From positions 350,337 through 414,336 of the forward strand of contig URET01000001.1 of the NCBI GenBank assembly GCA_900546875.1: 64,000 bases of DNA, given 5' to 3'. Under the pieces are notes generated by a model. The model ran no database searches, was not told where the DNA came from, and saw only the letters and a list, made by a program, of their open reading frames with translations. The position numbers were made by a program, and so were the translations under genes. The stretch's first letter is position 1. Each line of letters opens with the position of its first letter. This DNA is from an uncultured Eubacteriales bacterium. GTDB taxonomy: Bacteria; Bacillota; Clostridia; Christensenellales; CAG-314. Positions 25,058 through 33,976 of this stretch are shown piece after piece.

Positions 25058-25747
25058 CTATACTCCCCGGTCTCTCTTTTCTGCTTTTCCGCTCATTTTT
25101 CTGACTGCTTTAATACAGCATGTGCTTTCCCACCGCTTTATTACCTCCGCACCCGTAAACCCTGCAGTCTTCAGCGCCTCAATTTCGTGCTCAGCTGTCA
25201 AAGGTGTATCATAATGGTAAAATTCACAGTCTTTTATCCCCTGCTCGGACTTCAGACGCGCCAATTCAGAAGCTAAAAATTTCTCCTCCTCATCCGTTGC
25301 GGCAAAATAATCCGTCAGAATAAAATATCCGTTCTGCTTCAACGCCCTTCTTATCTTTCCGTAAAAAATGACCTTTTTCTCCATGTCATAATGATGGAGC
25401 GATTCCACCGACAATACCGCATCGTAATACGACTCCTCCAATTCGACATCAAAATATGAACCCTTTATTATCCTGATATCTTTGTCACCGAACTTTTTTG
25501 CCAATTTGTCCAGCATCCTTCCGGCCATATCTATACATGTCACTTCCGCAGCCGGATTCAACCTGAAATAATATTCAAGCTCAAGACCTGTCCCGCACCC
25601 TAAATCAAGAACTTTTACTCCCTTCTCTGCCGGCAGACTACGTGCCGTGAACGGATAAAATTCCTTAGCCGATGCTATGGCGTTGAGTTGATGATCATCA
25701 TACTCCGCTATCCTGTCATTAAAAAAATCTTCCATTTTTTCAAGCAT
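25058..25747 (-). CDS. Class I SAM-dependent methyltransferase
   Basis: 229 aa from ATG 25747, which has GGGGAA nine bases before it; an in-frame start at 25786 is less likely. Rossmann-fold motif I VLDLGCGTGLELEYY binds S-adenosylmethionine, motif II acidic CIDMAGRML, then YDAVLSVESLHHYDMEKK and FILTDYFAAT as motifs IV and VI. Substrate unknown; similar proteins act on small molecules. The C-terminus ends in a Lys/Arg-rich tail. No operon partner. Confidence 0.87.
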   Translation of the reverse strand: MLEKMEDFFNDRIAEYDDHQLNAIASAKEFYPFTARSLPAEKGVKVLDLGCGTGLELEYYFRLNPAAEVTCIDMAGRMLDKLAKKFGDKDIRIIKGSYFDVELEESYYDAVLSVESLHHYDMEKKVIFYGKIRRALKQNGYFILTDYFAATDEEEKFLASELARLKSEQGIKDCEFYHYDTPLTAEHEIEALKTAGFTGAEVIKRWESTCCIKAVRKMSGKAEKRDRGV

Positions 25748-26198
25748 ATTCAATTCCCCGACAACACACATCTGTCTTTGTATCAAATCCTTCTCGAATC
25801 ATCCGCCGATCCGTTTAAATTACCGGTAAAAACAAAATACGATCCTTTATCATTTTCGTTTTTCAAATAAGATTATTTATTTCGGCAAGTTTCGGGATCT
25901 CATGCAGCACAGGCTTATTCATACCGTAAAGACAGTATATCACGCTTTTAAAACAATGTCTAATTTCCGCTCATCATTTTAAACAATTTCAAATTTAAAG
26001 CCTGACAGGTTTACGGCTCAAACCTTCAGGCTTTTCCTCAATGTTCCCGAATTTTACGTAATTCGATAAACTGTATAATTTATCGCTTCAAACTGATCGA
26101 TACGCGAAGTCAAAGATCTGCTTATACATTTTAACAGTCTTCAAAATAAATTTACCAAAACTGTTCCGAGTTCTTTCACTTCCTTCAAAATAGGATGT
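25748..26198. other. Intergenic region without recognisable gene
   Basis: About 450 AT-rich bases between the methyltransferase start and the LysR remnant. No supported gene, RNA or repeat found. Confidence 0.5.
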
Positions 26199-26841
26199 AT
26201 GAGCGACACTCTCTACTCTCTTCTTCCGGACGTCTTGTATGATCTCGCTTTGTACGAACCGATATCCATCCGGTCCTGCACACTTTTTTTTCTTCCCATT
26301 TAGTAAAAACCATGGAAGAAAATCTCGCTGACGTAGTTTTGGGGATCAGAGACACACTTCCCAAAGGAAGCAATATCGAATATACCGAAATACTCAAAAC
26401 CCCTCTTGTCTGTGTGTGTGACCAGACGCATCCGCTTTCAGAATATAAAAACGTAACGCTGGAAGAACTCAATGATCAACCCCTCATTTTTTTAAACCTA
26501 CGGCTTGTACGACCGACTTGATCGCTTTACAGTTAAAAGTCGGAAGAGGCCGGAATGCTGACAGTATTTATTTGTGCGATGATCTGCCCGCGTCGATTAC
26601 TTTGGTGCGTTCGGGTTTCGGAGTCGTTCTGCTCCCCCTGATATTTATACCCGAGGCTTTGGACGACATAAAACCGATACCTGTCTCAGATTGTCCCGAC
26701 ATGTCATTCGGCGTTTATTTTAAACCGAATCAGAACAATGTACAAAACATTTTTATACAGCTTCTGAGAAAAATGTTAAAAAATCATGCTCAGAGATTAA
26801 ATCGGATCTCTTCCGCAGATAAAACCGTGTCGAAAAAATAA
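26199..26841 (+). pseudogene. LysR-type regulator remnant (effector domain only)
   Basis: Joined across frames, the plus strand reads as a LysR substrate-binding domain: LYSLLPDVLYDLALYEP, then a shift near 26280-26295 to HLVKTMEENLADVVLGIRD and the long block to LNDQPLIFL, then a shift in a T-run near 26485-26500 to PTACTTDLIALQLKVGRGR and on to GFGVVLLPLIFIPEA. No N-terminal helix-turn-helix precedes it. Two frameshifts plus a missing 5' part make it non-functional. Confidence 0.8.
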
Positions 26842-26960
26842 CGTACAGTCATTCAGATTTTGTTCTGTCGGCAGATTTACGTTATGCGCGCTTACCAATT
26901 TACACTGAAACATAAAAATCTTATCTGTTTCAGATAATGAATACTTGTATTCCGGTTTAC

Positions 26961-27563
26961 CTAAAATTCCTTTGCTTTATAAATTCTGATCGATATAAAT
27001 AGTGAAATACAAACGCTTAGTACGGCAAAAAAGATCATACAAACAGCAAATATAATTTCTTCGTCTCCGACTATCCTCCCGTAAAACGGCATAACTGCAA
27101 TAAACACCGCCAATAAAACTACAACTGCGGCGATCATATATGTGCGTCCTTTCTCTGCCCCGAACCTGAATACAATCGGAAGAACAGCCGCCAACATCAA
27201 TAATTGCATGCAGATAGAAGCAATAAGTTCCGTTACCCTGTTTTCTTCCGTCCCGATAATGACAACAACAATAGTATACGCAACAGAACCGATGATCGCA
27301 AATACAACACCTAAAAAAAATTTTTCTCCGACAATTGTTTTTATATCCATTCCGCTTGCAATCGCAAATTTCTGCCACCCGTCCTTTTCTTCATAAGCTA
27401 TGGCTGCAAGAGGTATGGATATTGTCACCAATATGCCTATTGCATAAGCAAAGGCAGCATTTTTCAGTACGATCGATAACACGCTGAACAATATTATCAT
27501 TACTACGTACCAGATTGCTTGTTTTCTGATATTATATAAATCTTTTAAAATCAGTCCCGACAT
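26961..27563 (-). CDS. ABC-2 type permease (ABC2_membrane_5-like)
   Basis: 200 aa with six hydrophobic segments. The start MSGLILKDLYNIRKQ and the AIAYEEKDGWQKFAIASGMDIKTIVGEKF segment match the ABC2_membrane_5 permeases paired with YtrB-like ATPases. Overlaps the ATPase gene by 13 bases. Third gene of a GntR-ATPase-permease unit; such units often respond to antibiotics or membrane stress, but the substrate cannot be deduced. Confidence 0.88.
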   Translation of the reverse strand: MSGLILKDLYNIRKQAIWYVVMIILFSVLSIVLKNAAFAYAIGILVTISIPLAAIAYEEKDGWQKFAIASGMDIKTIVGEKFFLGVVFAIIGSVAYTIVVVIIGTEENRVTELIASICMQLLMLAAVLPIVFRFGAEKGRTYMIAAVVVLLAVFIAVMPFYGRIVGDEEIIFAVCMIFFAVLSVCISLFISIRIYKAKEF

Positions 27564-28399
27564 ACATCTTCTCCCTTTGAATAAAAAAGCATCATTTCAT
27601 CAAGAGTAACGGGTTTATACTCAAAATCCTTCGGCATTTTATCCTTCTGCGCAAGGATCTCTGTCCTGTATTCTCTTTTCAGGACTTTGATAAACGCACT
27701 TTTGTTCAATTCCCGCAAATGCTTGTCCTCTATACTGTAGATCGCATATCTGTTCAGCAGTTCATCCTTTTCTTCGTTGAAAATGATCCTCCCTTCATGA
27801 ATATATACAATATAATCGCATATTTTTTCCAGATCCGCCGTAATATGCGATGAAAGCAGTACTGAACGATCACCGTTCTGATTATAATTGTAGATCATTT
27901 CGATTATCTCGTCCCTGACAACGGGATCAAGTCCGCTTGTCGGTTCGTCAAGGATCAGAACATCGCTGTCATACGAAAACGCAACGGCTATAGCCGCTTT
28001 CATTTTCATCCCCTTTGAAAAATCTTTCAACATCTTGTCCCGGGGCAAAGAAAATTCCCGGATCAAACTGCGGAATTTTGCCGTGTCCCACTTGTCATAT
28101 ATCCTGCATAACACTTTATCGAGCATTCCAAGGTCCAATTCCAACGGCAACCCGGTATCGTCAAACACAAATGCAATTTTCTGTCTGTCTTTTCTGCATG
28201 TTTCTCTTATTTCTTTTCCGTCAAAAAGTATCTGTCCGCCATCAGGATGGACCGCTCCAAGAATACACTTGATGACAGTGCTTTTACCTGCACCGTTTTC
28301 TCCTATAAGCCCGACAACAGCACCTTTCGGTATATCAAATGATACGTTTTCGATGTCAAAATTTTCATAGTACTTCTTGAGATCTCTTATACTCAGCAT
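27551..28399 (-). CDS. ABC transporter ATP-binding protein
   Basis: 282 aa. Walker A GENGAGKST, Q-loop FVFDDTGLP, signature FSKGMKMK (degenerate LSGGQ, normal in the YtrB group), Walker B VLILDEPTSGLDP and H-loop LLSSHITADLEKI. The last 80 residues are the extension usual in this exporter group. Overlaps the GntR stop by seven bases and the permease start by 13, so all three are translated together. Confidence 0.93.
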   Translation of the reverse strand: MLSIRDLKKYYENFDIENVSFDIPKGAVVGLIGENGAGKSTVIKCILGAVHPDGGQILFDGKEIRETCRKDRQKIAFVFDDTGLPLELDLGMLDKVLCRIYDKWDTAKFRSLIREFSLPRDKMLKDFSKGMKMKAAIAVAFSYDSDVLILDEPTSGLDPVVRDEIIEMIYNYNQNGDRSVLLSSHITADLEKICDYIVYIHEGRIIFNEEKDELLNRYAIYSIEDKHLRELNKSAFIKVLKREYRTEILAQKDKMPKDFEYKPVTLDEMMLFYSKGEDVCRD

Positions 28400-28776
28400 G
28401 ATCTGTTACCCTCAAAAATCGTTTTTACCAAATCCATGAATTCTTCTTCCCCTATACCGCATCTGACCGATACCTCAACAGCCTTTGTAATATAACCCTC
28501 CACCTCTCTGAGATTACGTTCGATCAGAAATTCCCGATCACTTTCAGCAACAAAACTGCCCCTCCCTACGACAGTATAAATATAACCGTCACGCTCTAAA
28601 TCAGAATAAGCCCGCGAAGTTGTTATCACGCTTATTCTCAGGTCTTTCGCTAATCCTCTTATTGTAGGCAACGGCTCACCGGCCTTCAACGAACCGTCAA
28701 GTATTTGGTCTTTTATCTGATCGTAGATTTGTTCGTACAGAGATTTGCCCGATAAATTAGAAATATGTATATTCAT
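28393..28776 (-). CDS. GntR family regulator, YtrA type
   Basis: 127 aa. Winged helix 10-75 (SLYEQIYDQIKDQILDGSLKAGEPLPTIRGLAKDLRISVITTSRAYSDLERDGYI) followed by a short helical dimerisation tail, the YtrA subfamily layout. First gene of the ABC operon. A perfect ten-base inverted repeat 14 bases upstream of its ATG is the probable autoregulatory operator. Confidence 0.92.
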   Translation of the reverse strand: MNIHISNLSGKSLYEQIYDQIKDQILDGSLKAGEPLPTIRGLAKDLRISVITTSRAYSDLERDGYIYTVVGRGSFVAESDREFLIERNLREVEGYITKAVEVSVRCGIGEEEFMDLVKTIFEGNRSC

Positions 28777-28789
28777 TTTTCCCTTCCGT

Positions 28790-28814
28790 ATTGTATATAT
28801 TGATTATATACAAT
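28790..28814 (-). promoter_or_regulatory. Inverted-repeat operator of the GntR-ABC operon
   Basis: ATTGTATATA, five bases, TATATACAAT: perfect dyad directly upstream of the ribosome site of the regulator. Position and symmetry suit binding by the dimeric YtrA-type repressor. Confidence 0.75.
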
Positions 28815-29351
28815 AATATCATATTTGTCAATGATATTAATAACACTTCTGAAAAATCAAAAACAAAGCTTTGATTTTAAGTTTTTTAAAAACAATTGAA
28901 TAAAGCATGAGTACAAAAAAAGCCTATCCGCTCAGAGGACAAGCTCTTTGATATTTATAATGGCATTTTGTTGAATCTTCTGCATTCAGGCTTTTAAAAA
29001 ACGAATCAGTTCCTCGGGTTTTTAATATTCGCCTGTACAAAGGTGTTACTTTGAAGGGCAAATAGTCTATGCAAAAAAATTTTTTCAGTTCCATAATTTC
29101 AGCCGATAAAAGAAGTGTTCAACTTATATGGAAACAGCCTTTTTTACCTTCTTGCAAACAGTTCATTTTTCCGAAGAATTGCAACTTATATTATAACAAA
29201 ACGAGCCGCTATATACTATATATAGTAGTTGTGTTAATATTACAACACTATTAGTTACCCCTCGGATGTGCGATGTTCGCCCTTGCCGACATATTACTTT
29301 GTTGGTAATATAATACCATATCAATACTAAAATTGCAAGCAGAATTAACCT
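28815..29351. other. AT-rich spacer at left edge of the mobile element
   Basis: About 540 bases with no supported gene. At 29222-29251 an imperfect inverted repeat (ATAGTAGTTGT and ACAACACTAT around a TTAATATT core) lies about 130 bases from the serine recombinase stop, where an attachment site is expected. No second copy was found in the window. Confidence 0.35.
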
Positions 29352-29378
29352 AAAGGGGACGGTTACCCCGTCCCCTTT
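29352..29378 (-). terminator. Hairpin after the serine recombinase gene
   Basis: AAAGGGGACGG / CCGTCCCCTTT stem with a five-base loop, four bases after the stop codon of the recombinase. The T-run on the minus strand is only three bases. Confidence 0.55.
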
Positions 29379-29381
29379 CTT

Positions 29382-31166
29382 TCACACAAAAACATGTACA
29401 GTCAAATCTCGCCATTGGTTTTTTCTTAAAAACCCTCCTCTCAATTTTCTGTATTTTTCTGCCTCATCGAAATTTATAACAAAAGTCCACACTTCGTTAT
29501 ATCCCGTTGATGAATGTTCCTCGAAGATATGAGGAATCAAATTCAAATACCAATCGAATTCCAATGTGTTTCTCGGAACAATCTTTTCTACAAATTGCTC
29601 TATAATACCCCTATCAATTATAGGCGCATTGAAATCAATTTTTTCTATCAAAATTGCTGCGAATTCATCGAGAGACATCTTAATGACGGCGGGATCCGGC
29701 TCTTTCTTTTCTTCGACCAGTGCCTTCAGTTTCTTTTGAAAAGTAGCTATTTCGTCAGTAACTTTTTGCCTGCATTCTTGATACTCCTCCTTTGAAATCT
29801 CGCCTTCCATACGCATATTGGTCAAGTTATTCAACTTAACTTTTGATTTTTCGATTTTTGACAACAAAACTTCTTTTTGATTATTTGAGTTGTTCCCCTT
29901 TGCTCTGAAGTTGTTTTCGTAAATTGAATAAGAGCGATTTATACACTCTCTTTGTTCTCCGCACAAACCTTGAAAAATCTTTTGCGCCATCATATCAATT
30001 TTCCAATCGCCGATTGTGCCCATATCGCAATACCCCTCGGTCGATATGCCAGCGCTTTCACGAATTTTCTTTGAACCGTTATTTAATTGGTTATAGCATT
30101 GATAGCCGTAAATGAGTTCGCCACTTTTATTTTTATGCCACTTGCATCTCCTGAAAGAAGAACCGCAACGACATTTCATTTTCTTTACCCAGATATCATT
30201 GCTGGGTTTGAAACCAACTACTCGTTCTTTTCCACCGTAGCTTTTAATTTTCATTGCTTTCGACTCTCGTATTTGCCTACACTTCTCCCAAAGTTCTTCA
30301 GATACAATCGGTTCAAAATTCCCCTTTATATATAAATGTGTGCTTTCATCTCTGTTAATAATGGACTTTTGCTCCAAATAATTATTCCGAAAAGATTTTA
30401 AGTATCCCATATAACCTTTATATGTAGCATTATGTAGAATACGCGAAATTTTTGTGCATTCCCAGCGTACAAGGCCATAACTATCTTTTCTATGCTGTGA
30501 CACCAACTCGTTGATTATTTTCTTAAAGCCAAGCCCTTGCGAATATAAATTGTAAATCAAGCGGACAGTTTCGGCCTGTTCTTCGTTGATGACATATGTA
30601 TCACCAACACGGTCATATCCAAGAATATTACCGTTCCCATATAAAACGCCATTATCTCTACTGATTTTCTGCCCGGCACGAACGCGCTCAGATGTTTTTC
30701 TGCTCTCCTCCTGCGCCAACGTAGCCATAATTGTCAAACGAAGTTCACCATCACCGTCCATTGTCCAGATATTATCCTCTACAAAGTACACCTCAACGCC
30801 GATTTTTTTCAATTCGCGCGTTGTAACAAGCGTATCGACTGTGTTTCTTGCAAAGCGGCAAACCTCTCTTGTAACAATAAGGTCAAATTGCCCGTTTTTT
30901 GCATCTTCCAACATTTTCAAAAACGCCGGGCGCTTTTTGGCTTGTGTACCGGTTATTCCCTCGTCAATATACTTTCGCAAAACTTTCCAATTCGGATGAT
31001 ACTTCGATTGATCGTCATACCATTGCAACTGATTTTCAAGAGCAGACAACTGCGCTTCATGTTCCGTTGAAACTCGGCCATAATAAACAATTGTTCTTTC
31101 CCTTTCTCTGTCTGCCAAAATAATATCTTTGGGCAATATTAGTTTGTTAGTACCAGAAACTTCCAT
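29382..31166 (-). CDS. Large serine recombinase (integrase of the element)
   Basis: 594 aa site-specific recombinase for integration and excision. Catalytic domain with nucleophile Ser33 in YYGRVSTEHEAQ and arginines in VTREVCRFARNTVDTL; recombinase domain about 185-290 (GYDRVGDTYVINEEQAETVRLIYNLYSQGLGFKKI); zinc ribbon CRCGSSFRRCKW..YQC about 335-365; coiled coil about 440-490. Looks intact and is the leftmost gene of the element. AAGGAGTAAGAAC precedes the ATG. Confidence 0.95.
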   Translation of the reverse strand: MEVSGTNKLILPKDIILADRERERTIVYYGRVSTEHEAQLSALENQLQWYDDQSKYHPNWKVLRKYIDEGITGTQAKKRPAFLKMLEDAKNGQFDLIVTREVCRFARNTVDTLVTTRELKKIGVEVYFVEDNIWTMDGDGELRLTIMATLAQEESRKTSERVRAGQKISRDNGVLYGNGNILGYDRVGDTYVINEEQAETVRLIYNLYSQGLGFKKIINELVSQHRKDSYGLVRWECTKISRILHNATYKGYMGYLKSFRNNYLEQKSIINRDESTHLYIKGNFEPIVSEELWEKCRQIRESKAMKIKSYGGKERVVGFKPSNDIWVKKMKCRCGSSFRRCKWHKNKSGELIYGYQCYNQLNNGSKKIRESAGISTEGYCDMGTIGDWKIDMMAQKIFQGLCGEQRECINRSYSIYENNFRAKGNNSNNQKEVLLSKIEKSKVKLNNLTNMRMEGEISKEEYQECRQKVTDEIATFQKKLKALVEEKKEPDPAVIKMSLDEFAAILIEKIDFNAPIIDRGIIEQFVEKIVPRNTLEFDWYLNLIPHIFEEHSSTGYNEVWTFVINFDEAEKYRKLRGGFLRKNQWRDLTVHVFV

Positions 31167-31216
31167 GTTCTTACTCCTTTGCTATGCAGCTATTATATTT
31201 TATACGGTCAAGTTTT

Positions 31217-31408
31217 CTAAGCTGTAAAATCAGAAACAATCCCGTAACCTTTCATCAGCCTTTCTTTAACAGCGATGTACTCTCTTTCGCTCAACAACTT
31301 GTAACGCAATAATTTTTGCAACATAATCAACTGCATGCTATACCGCATAAGTCTGCCGCACTGTTTTGCACCAATGTTTCCTGTGCATTTCATATTGTTC
31401 TGTTCCAT
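31217..31408 (-). CDS. Small SHOCT-like protein
   Basis: 63 aa; GGAGG precedes the ATG by about nine bases. The helical stretch LQKLLRYKLLSEREYIAVKERLMKGYG resembles the short C-terminal (SHOCT) oligomerisation helix pair and is commonly encoded beside large serine recombinases in clostridial elements. Might be an accessory to the recombinase 51 bases downstream. Two Cys near the N-terminus (CTGNIGAKQCG). Confidence 0.7.
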   Translation of the reverse strand: MEQNNMKCTGNIGAKQCGRLMRYSMQLIMLQKLLRYKLLSEREYIAVKERLMKGYGIVSDFTA

Positions 31409-31496
31409 CGAAAACCTCCTTCAAAAATAAAAAGGAGGGCCTGATTGCATTTCGCATATCAAACCCTCCATGTTAGCCAACGGATTATGATTTATT

Positions 31497-31877
31497 CTAT
31501 TTAACAATTCTGAATTGTTTTCTAAACAGCAACGGCAAATCCTTTGAAGAAATTATACCTTCACTTATCGAATATACCCTTACCCCGTTCGATTCCAAAA
31601 ACATAATTTCTGCCGTGATTTCGACGGGAGTTTTCCCAAACGCATTGATTGAAGGAACAAACAGCACTTCGTAGTCTTTCCATACAACGTGGCGTCGAAT
31701 TGTTCCCAAACCTATCGTGTCCTCTGGTTCATATAATTTCTTGCCAACGGAATTTATTGTCATAACAATCTGAATATTCCTGTTGCCATACATATTAAAA
31801 AAGACCTCACGCTGTTGCGCGAAGTCCTCGTGTTTACCCGTCTCCGATCGCAACAGCAAAATCGCACGTTCTTGCAT
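31497..31877 (-). CDS. Resolvase-N-like small protein without catalytic centre
   Basis: 126 aa. YEVLFVPSINAFGKTPVEITAEIMFLESNGVRVYSISEGI follows the pattern of the serine resolvase catalytic domain (DvlvV.sl.Rl.R....e...l...gv.v.s..e.i), and AILLLRSETGKHEDFAQQREVFF mimics the N-terminal strand. The Ser position is shifted and the catalytic arginines are not where expected, so activity is doubtful; it may be a decoy or regulatory partner of the full recombinase. No DNA-binding domain. Confidence 0.5.
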   Translation of the reverse strand: MQERAILLLRSETGKHEDFAQQREVFFNMYGNRNIQIVMTINSVGKKLYEPEDTIGLGTIRRHVVWKDYEVLFVPSINAFGKTPVEITAEIMFLESNGVRVYSISEGIISSKDLPLLFRKQFRIVK

Positions 31878-32024
31878 ATTCTGCCTCCATGATTCTCATG
31901 AATTTAACAGCAAGCGGATTTTGTAGTTAGCCGATCATTGAACTGTTATTCAAATTGTACTGATATTATACCTCATCTTTGCGTACTTGTCAATAATATA
32001 TAGCAATATTGAACCTAACAATTT

Positions 32025-32324
32025 TTATGCCGCTTCGATTTCACGACTTGTTCTCCGTTCCTCCACTACATCAGCTAAATCTTCTGCTTCATCGAACGAA
32101 TCCGATATTGCACCGATATTCAGATCAAGCTCATCAAAAATCTCAGAAGGTTTCGATATCCTATATTTTGACGGATTATTTTCGCCGGCCTTCACCATAC
32201 GCAAATACCGTTCTTTTTCCGCCATAACCGCATCATACGTATCCTTGTTGACTTTTCCTTCTTTGTACAACATCTCTAAAAGCAAATATGCAATATACTG
32301 ATGGTCTATCTTTATTTTTCTCAT
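32025..32324 (-). CDS. Hypothetical acidic protein of the element
   Basis: 99 aa. N-terminal helical region IDHQYIAYLLLEMLYKEGKVNKDTYDAVMAEKERYL is SHOCT-like; the C-terminal 40 residues are rich in Asp and Glu. GAGAG before the ATG. Lies in a row of small genes preceding the recombinase. No function recognised. Confidence 0.6.
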   Translation of the reverse strand: MRKIKIDHQYIAYLLLEMLYKEGKVNKDTYDAVMAEKERYLRMVKAGENNPSKYRISKPSEIFDELDLNIGAISDSFDEAEDLADVVEERRTSREIEAA

Positions 32325-32472
32325 TGATTTCTCTCCTATAATTTATATTTTTGTCCCAAAATTTTTGTCTCAAAGGTGCCTTCAAAAACGATACAATTTA
32401 TATTTTCAATTATCCCTACATTATTTCCCTGAAATCGGTATTGCCCGACCATAGGTTACCTAAAGAAATCAG

Positions 32473-32555
32473 CGCAAATACTTTCGACAAATTACCGCAA
32501 ATCTCTTCGGTAAAATGCCACAAATTACTTCGTCAAAATGTCGCAAATCTCTTCG
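32473..32555 (+). repeat. 23-bp tandem repeats (3.6 copies) upstream of DUF4143 gene
   Basis: Copies start at 32473, 32496, 32519 and 32542, exactly 23 bases apart; the last is cut to 14 bases. Core CGCAAATctcTTCG, followed by a looser AAAAT-containing spacer; positions 2-7 and 11-14 are nearly invariant. The array ends six bases before the -35 of the gene's promoter, so it is placed as an operator or iteron set for the downstream ATPase. Confidence 0.85.
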
Positions 32556-32561
32556 TTTCTC

Positions 32562-32590
32562 TTTACATTCCTAACTTTTGCTGCTATAAT
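32562..32590 (+). promoter_or_regulatory. Sigma-A promoter of DUF4143 ATPase gene 1
   Basis: TTTACA, 17-base spacer, TATAAT; the ATG is 17 bases after the -10, so the leader is about ten bases long. It abuts the tandem repeats. Confidence 0.8.
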
Positions 32591-32607
32591 ATCAATAGAG
32601 GTACGGT

Positions 32608-33888
32608 ATGGAATATAAGAAGCGAATTATCGATGATGAACTCGACTTAAAAATGGAAGCATTCGGTGCAACTCTGATCGTTGGGCCCAAAGGCTGCGGG
32701 AAAACCACGTCTGCAAAACAAAAAGCTAAGAGCTTTGTTGAATTTCAAGATGAGGAACAGCGAGAAAATCTGCTCGCCGTCGCTGAAACTGCGCCATCCA
32801 AACTTCTTATCGGGGATAAGCCTCGCCTTTTTGATGAATGGCAGGATGCGCCGAAGCTGTGGGGTGCCATCCGAAAATCTGTAGATGACCTCGGAGAAAA
32901 CGGGCTGTATATCCTCACGGGCTCTTCCTCAAAGGAGGTAGATACCCCTCACACGGGAACACTTCGTATCAGCAAACTAAAAATGTATCCCATGAGTCTC
33001 TATGAAAGCGAAGAGTCCAACGGGACTGTATCGCTTTCGGAACTTTTCAATCATCCAGAACATTTTGACGGTTGCATTTCTAAACTGTCTATCGATGGTC
33101 TCATTTTTGCCATTTGCCGCGGCGGTTGGCCGCACAGTCTGTCTAACAAAACTGACCGCGCAAAATTGGAAGTTGCCAAAGACCTGTACAGACAAACCTA
33201 CTCTACCGACATCAGTAACATAGACAATACAAAACGCAATCCACGCTGGGCACAGGAAATTTTACGTTCTTATAGTCGCAATCTCTGTACGCTTGCAGAA
33301 ACTAATATGATTTTGGGCGATGTAAAGAGCAATTTTGATATAGGCCAAACTACTTTTCACGACTATATTCAAGCGTTGGAAAAACTCTTTATCATAGAAG
33401 ATATCGACGCTTGGTGTCCCGCTATTCGCTCCAAAACGGCAATTCGCTCTTCTAAAAAGCGCAATCTAATCGATCCCTCCATCGCTGTCGCGGCTTTAGG
33501 TTTGTCCCCGCAATGCTTTAATACCGATTTCAAGACGCTGGGTTTTCTGTTTGAATCTCTGTGCATCCGCGATCTAAAAATCTACTCGTCTGCTTTCGAT
33601 GGCGATATGTGCTATTACCGCGACCGTTATGGCTTGGAGGCCGACGGGGTTCTCCGTCTGAACGACGGCAGATATGCTCTTATCGAATTCAAACTCGGTG
33701 CAAAACAGATTGAAGACGCTGCGAAACATTTACTTGAAATTGAACGGCTCATCAACCAATACAATCAAAAAGAAAAACAGTGCCCGTTACGACTTCCCGA
33801 CCTGAAAATCGTTATTACAGGAACAGAATACGGATATAAGCGTCCAGACGGTGTGTTTGTCATTCCGATCGGCTGTCTGAAAGATTAA
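32608..33888 (+). CDS. DUF4143-type AAA ATPase, copy 1
   Basis: 426 aa. Walker A GPKGCGKTT at about 28-36, Walker B-like LFDEWQDAPKLWGAI, sensor LYILTGSS, winged-helix middle region, and a C-terminal DUF4143 domain whose EADGVLRLNDGRYALIEFK has the D...ExK pattern of PD-(D/E)XK nucleases. Family members are widespread and poorly understood; some occur in defence or toxin contexts. Transcribed against the surrounding element from its own promoter behind tandem repeats, so it is an independent cargo gene. Confidence 0.85.
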   Translation: MEYKKRIIDDELDLKMEAFGATLIVGPKGCGKTTSAKQKAKSFVEFQDEEQRENLLAVAETAPSKLLIGDKPRLFDEWQDAPKLWGAIRKSVDDLGENGLYILTGSSSKEVDTPHTGTLRISKLKMYPMSLYESEESNGTVSLSELFNHPEHFDGCISKLSIDGLIFAICRGGWPHSLSNKTDRAKLEVAKDLYRQTYSTDISNIDNTKRNPRWAQEILRSYSRNLCTLAETNMILGDVKSNFDIGQTTFHDYIQALEKLFIIEDIDAWCPAIRSKTAIRSSKKRNLIDPSIAVAALGLSPQCFNTDFKTLGFLFESLCIRDLKIYSSAFDGDMCYYRDRYGLEADGVLRLNDGRYALIEFKLGAKQIEDAAKHLLEIERLINQYNQKEKQCPLRLPDLKIVITGTEYGYKRPDGVFVIPIGCLKD

Positions 33889-33937
33889 ATGACTATTTGC
33901 AAAATTAACTTCTATCATTTTCTCATCTACTCTTCTG

Positions 33938-33967
33938 CGGTTGCCGAAAGGCAACCGTTAGTTTTAT
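33938..33967 (+). terminator. Hairpin after DUF4143 gene 1
   Basis: CGGTTGCC, GAAA loop, GGCAACCG, then TTAGTTTTAT. Perfect stem with a stable tetraloop between two convergent genes. Confidence 0.6.
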
Positions 33968-33976
33968 CCTGTCTCG

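Noticed and set aside
26185..26472. 95-codon minus-strand ORF
   Set aside because: It is opposite the LysR-like pseudogene, whose plus-strand frames show clear family similarity.
32473..32555. CRISPR array
   Set aside because: The 23-base units are contiguous degenerate direct repeats with no separate unique spacers of constant length and no cas genes nearby.
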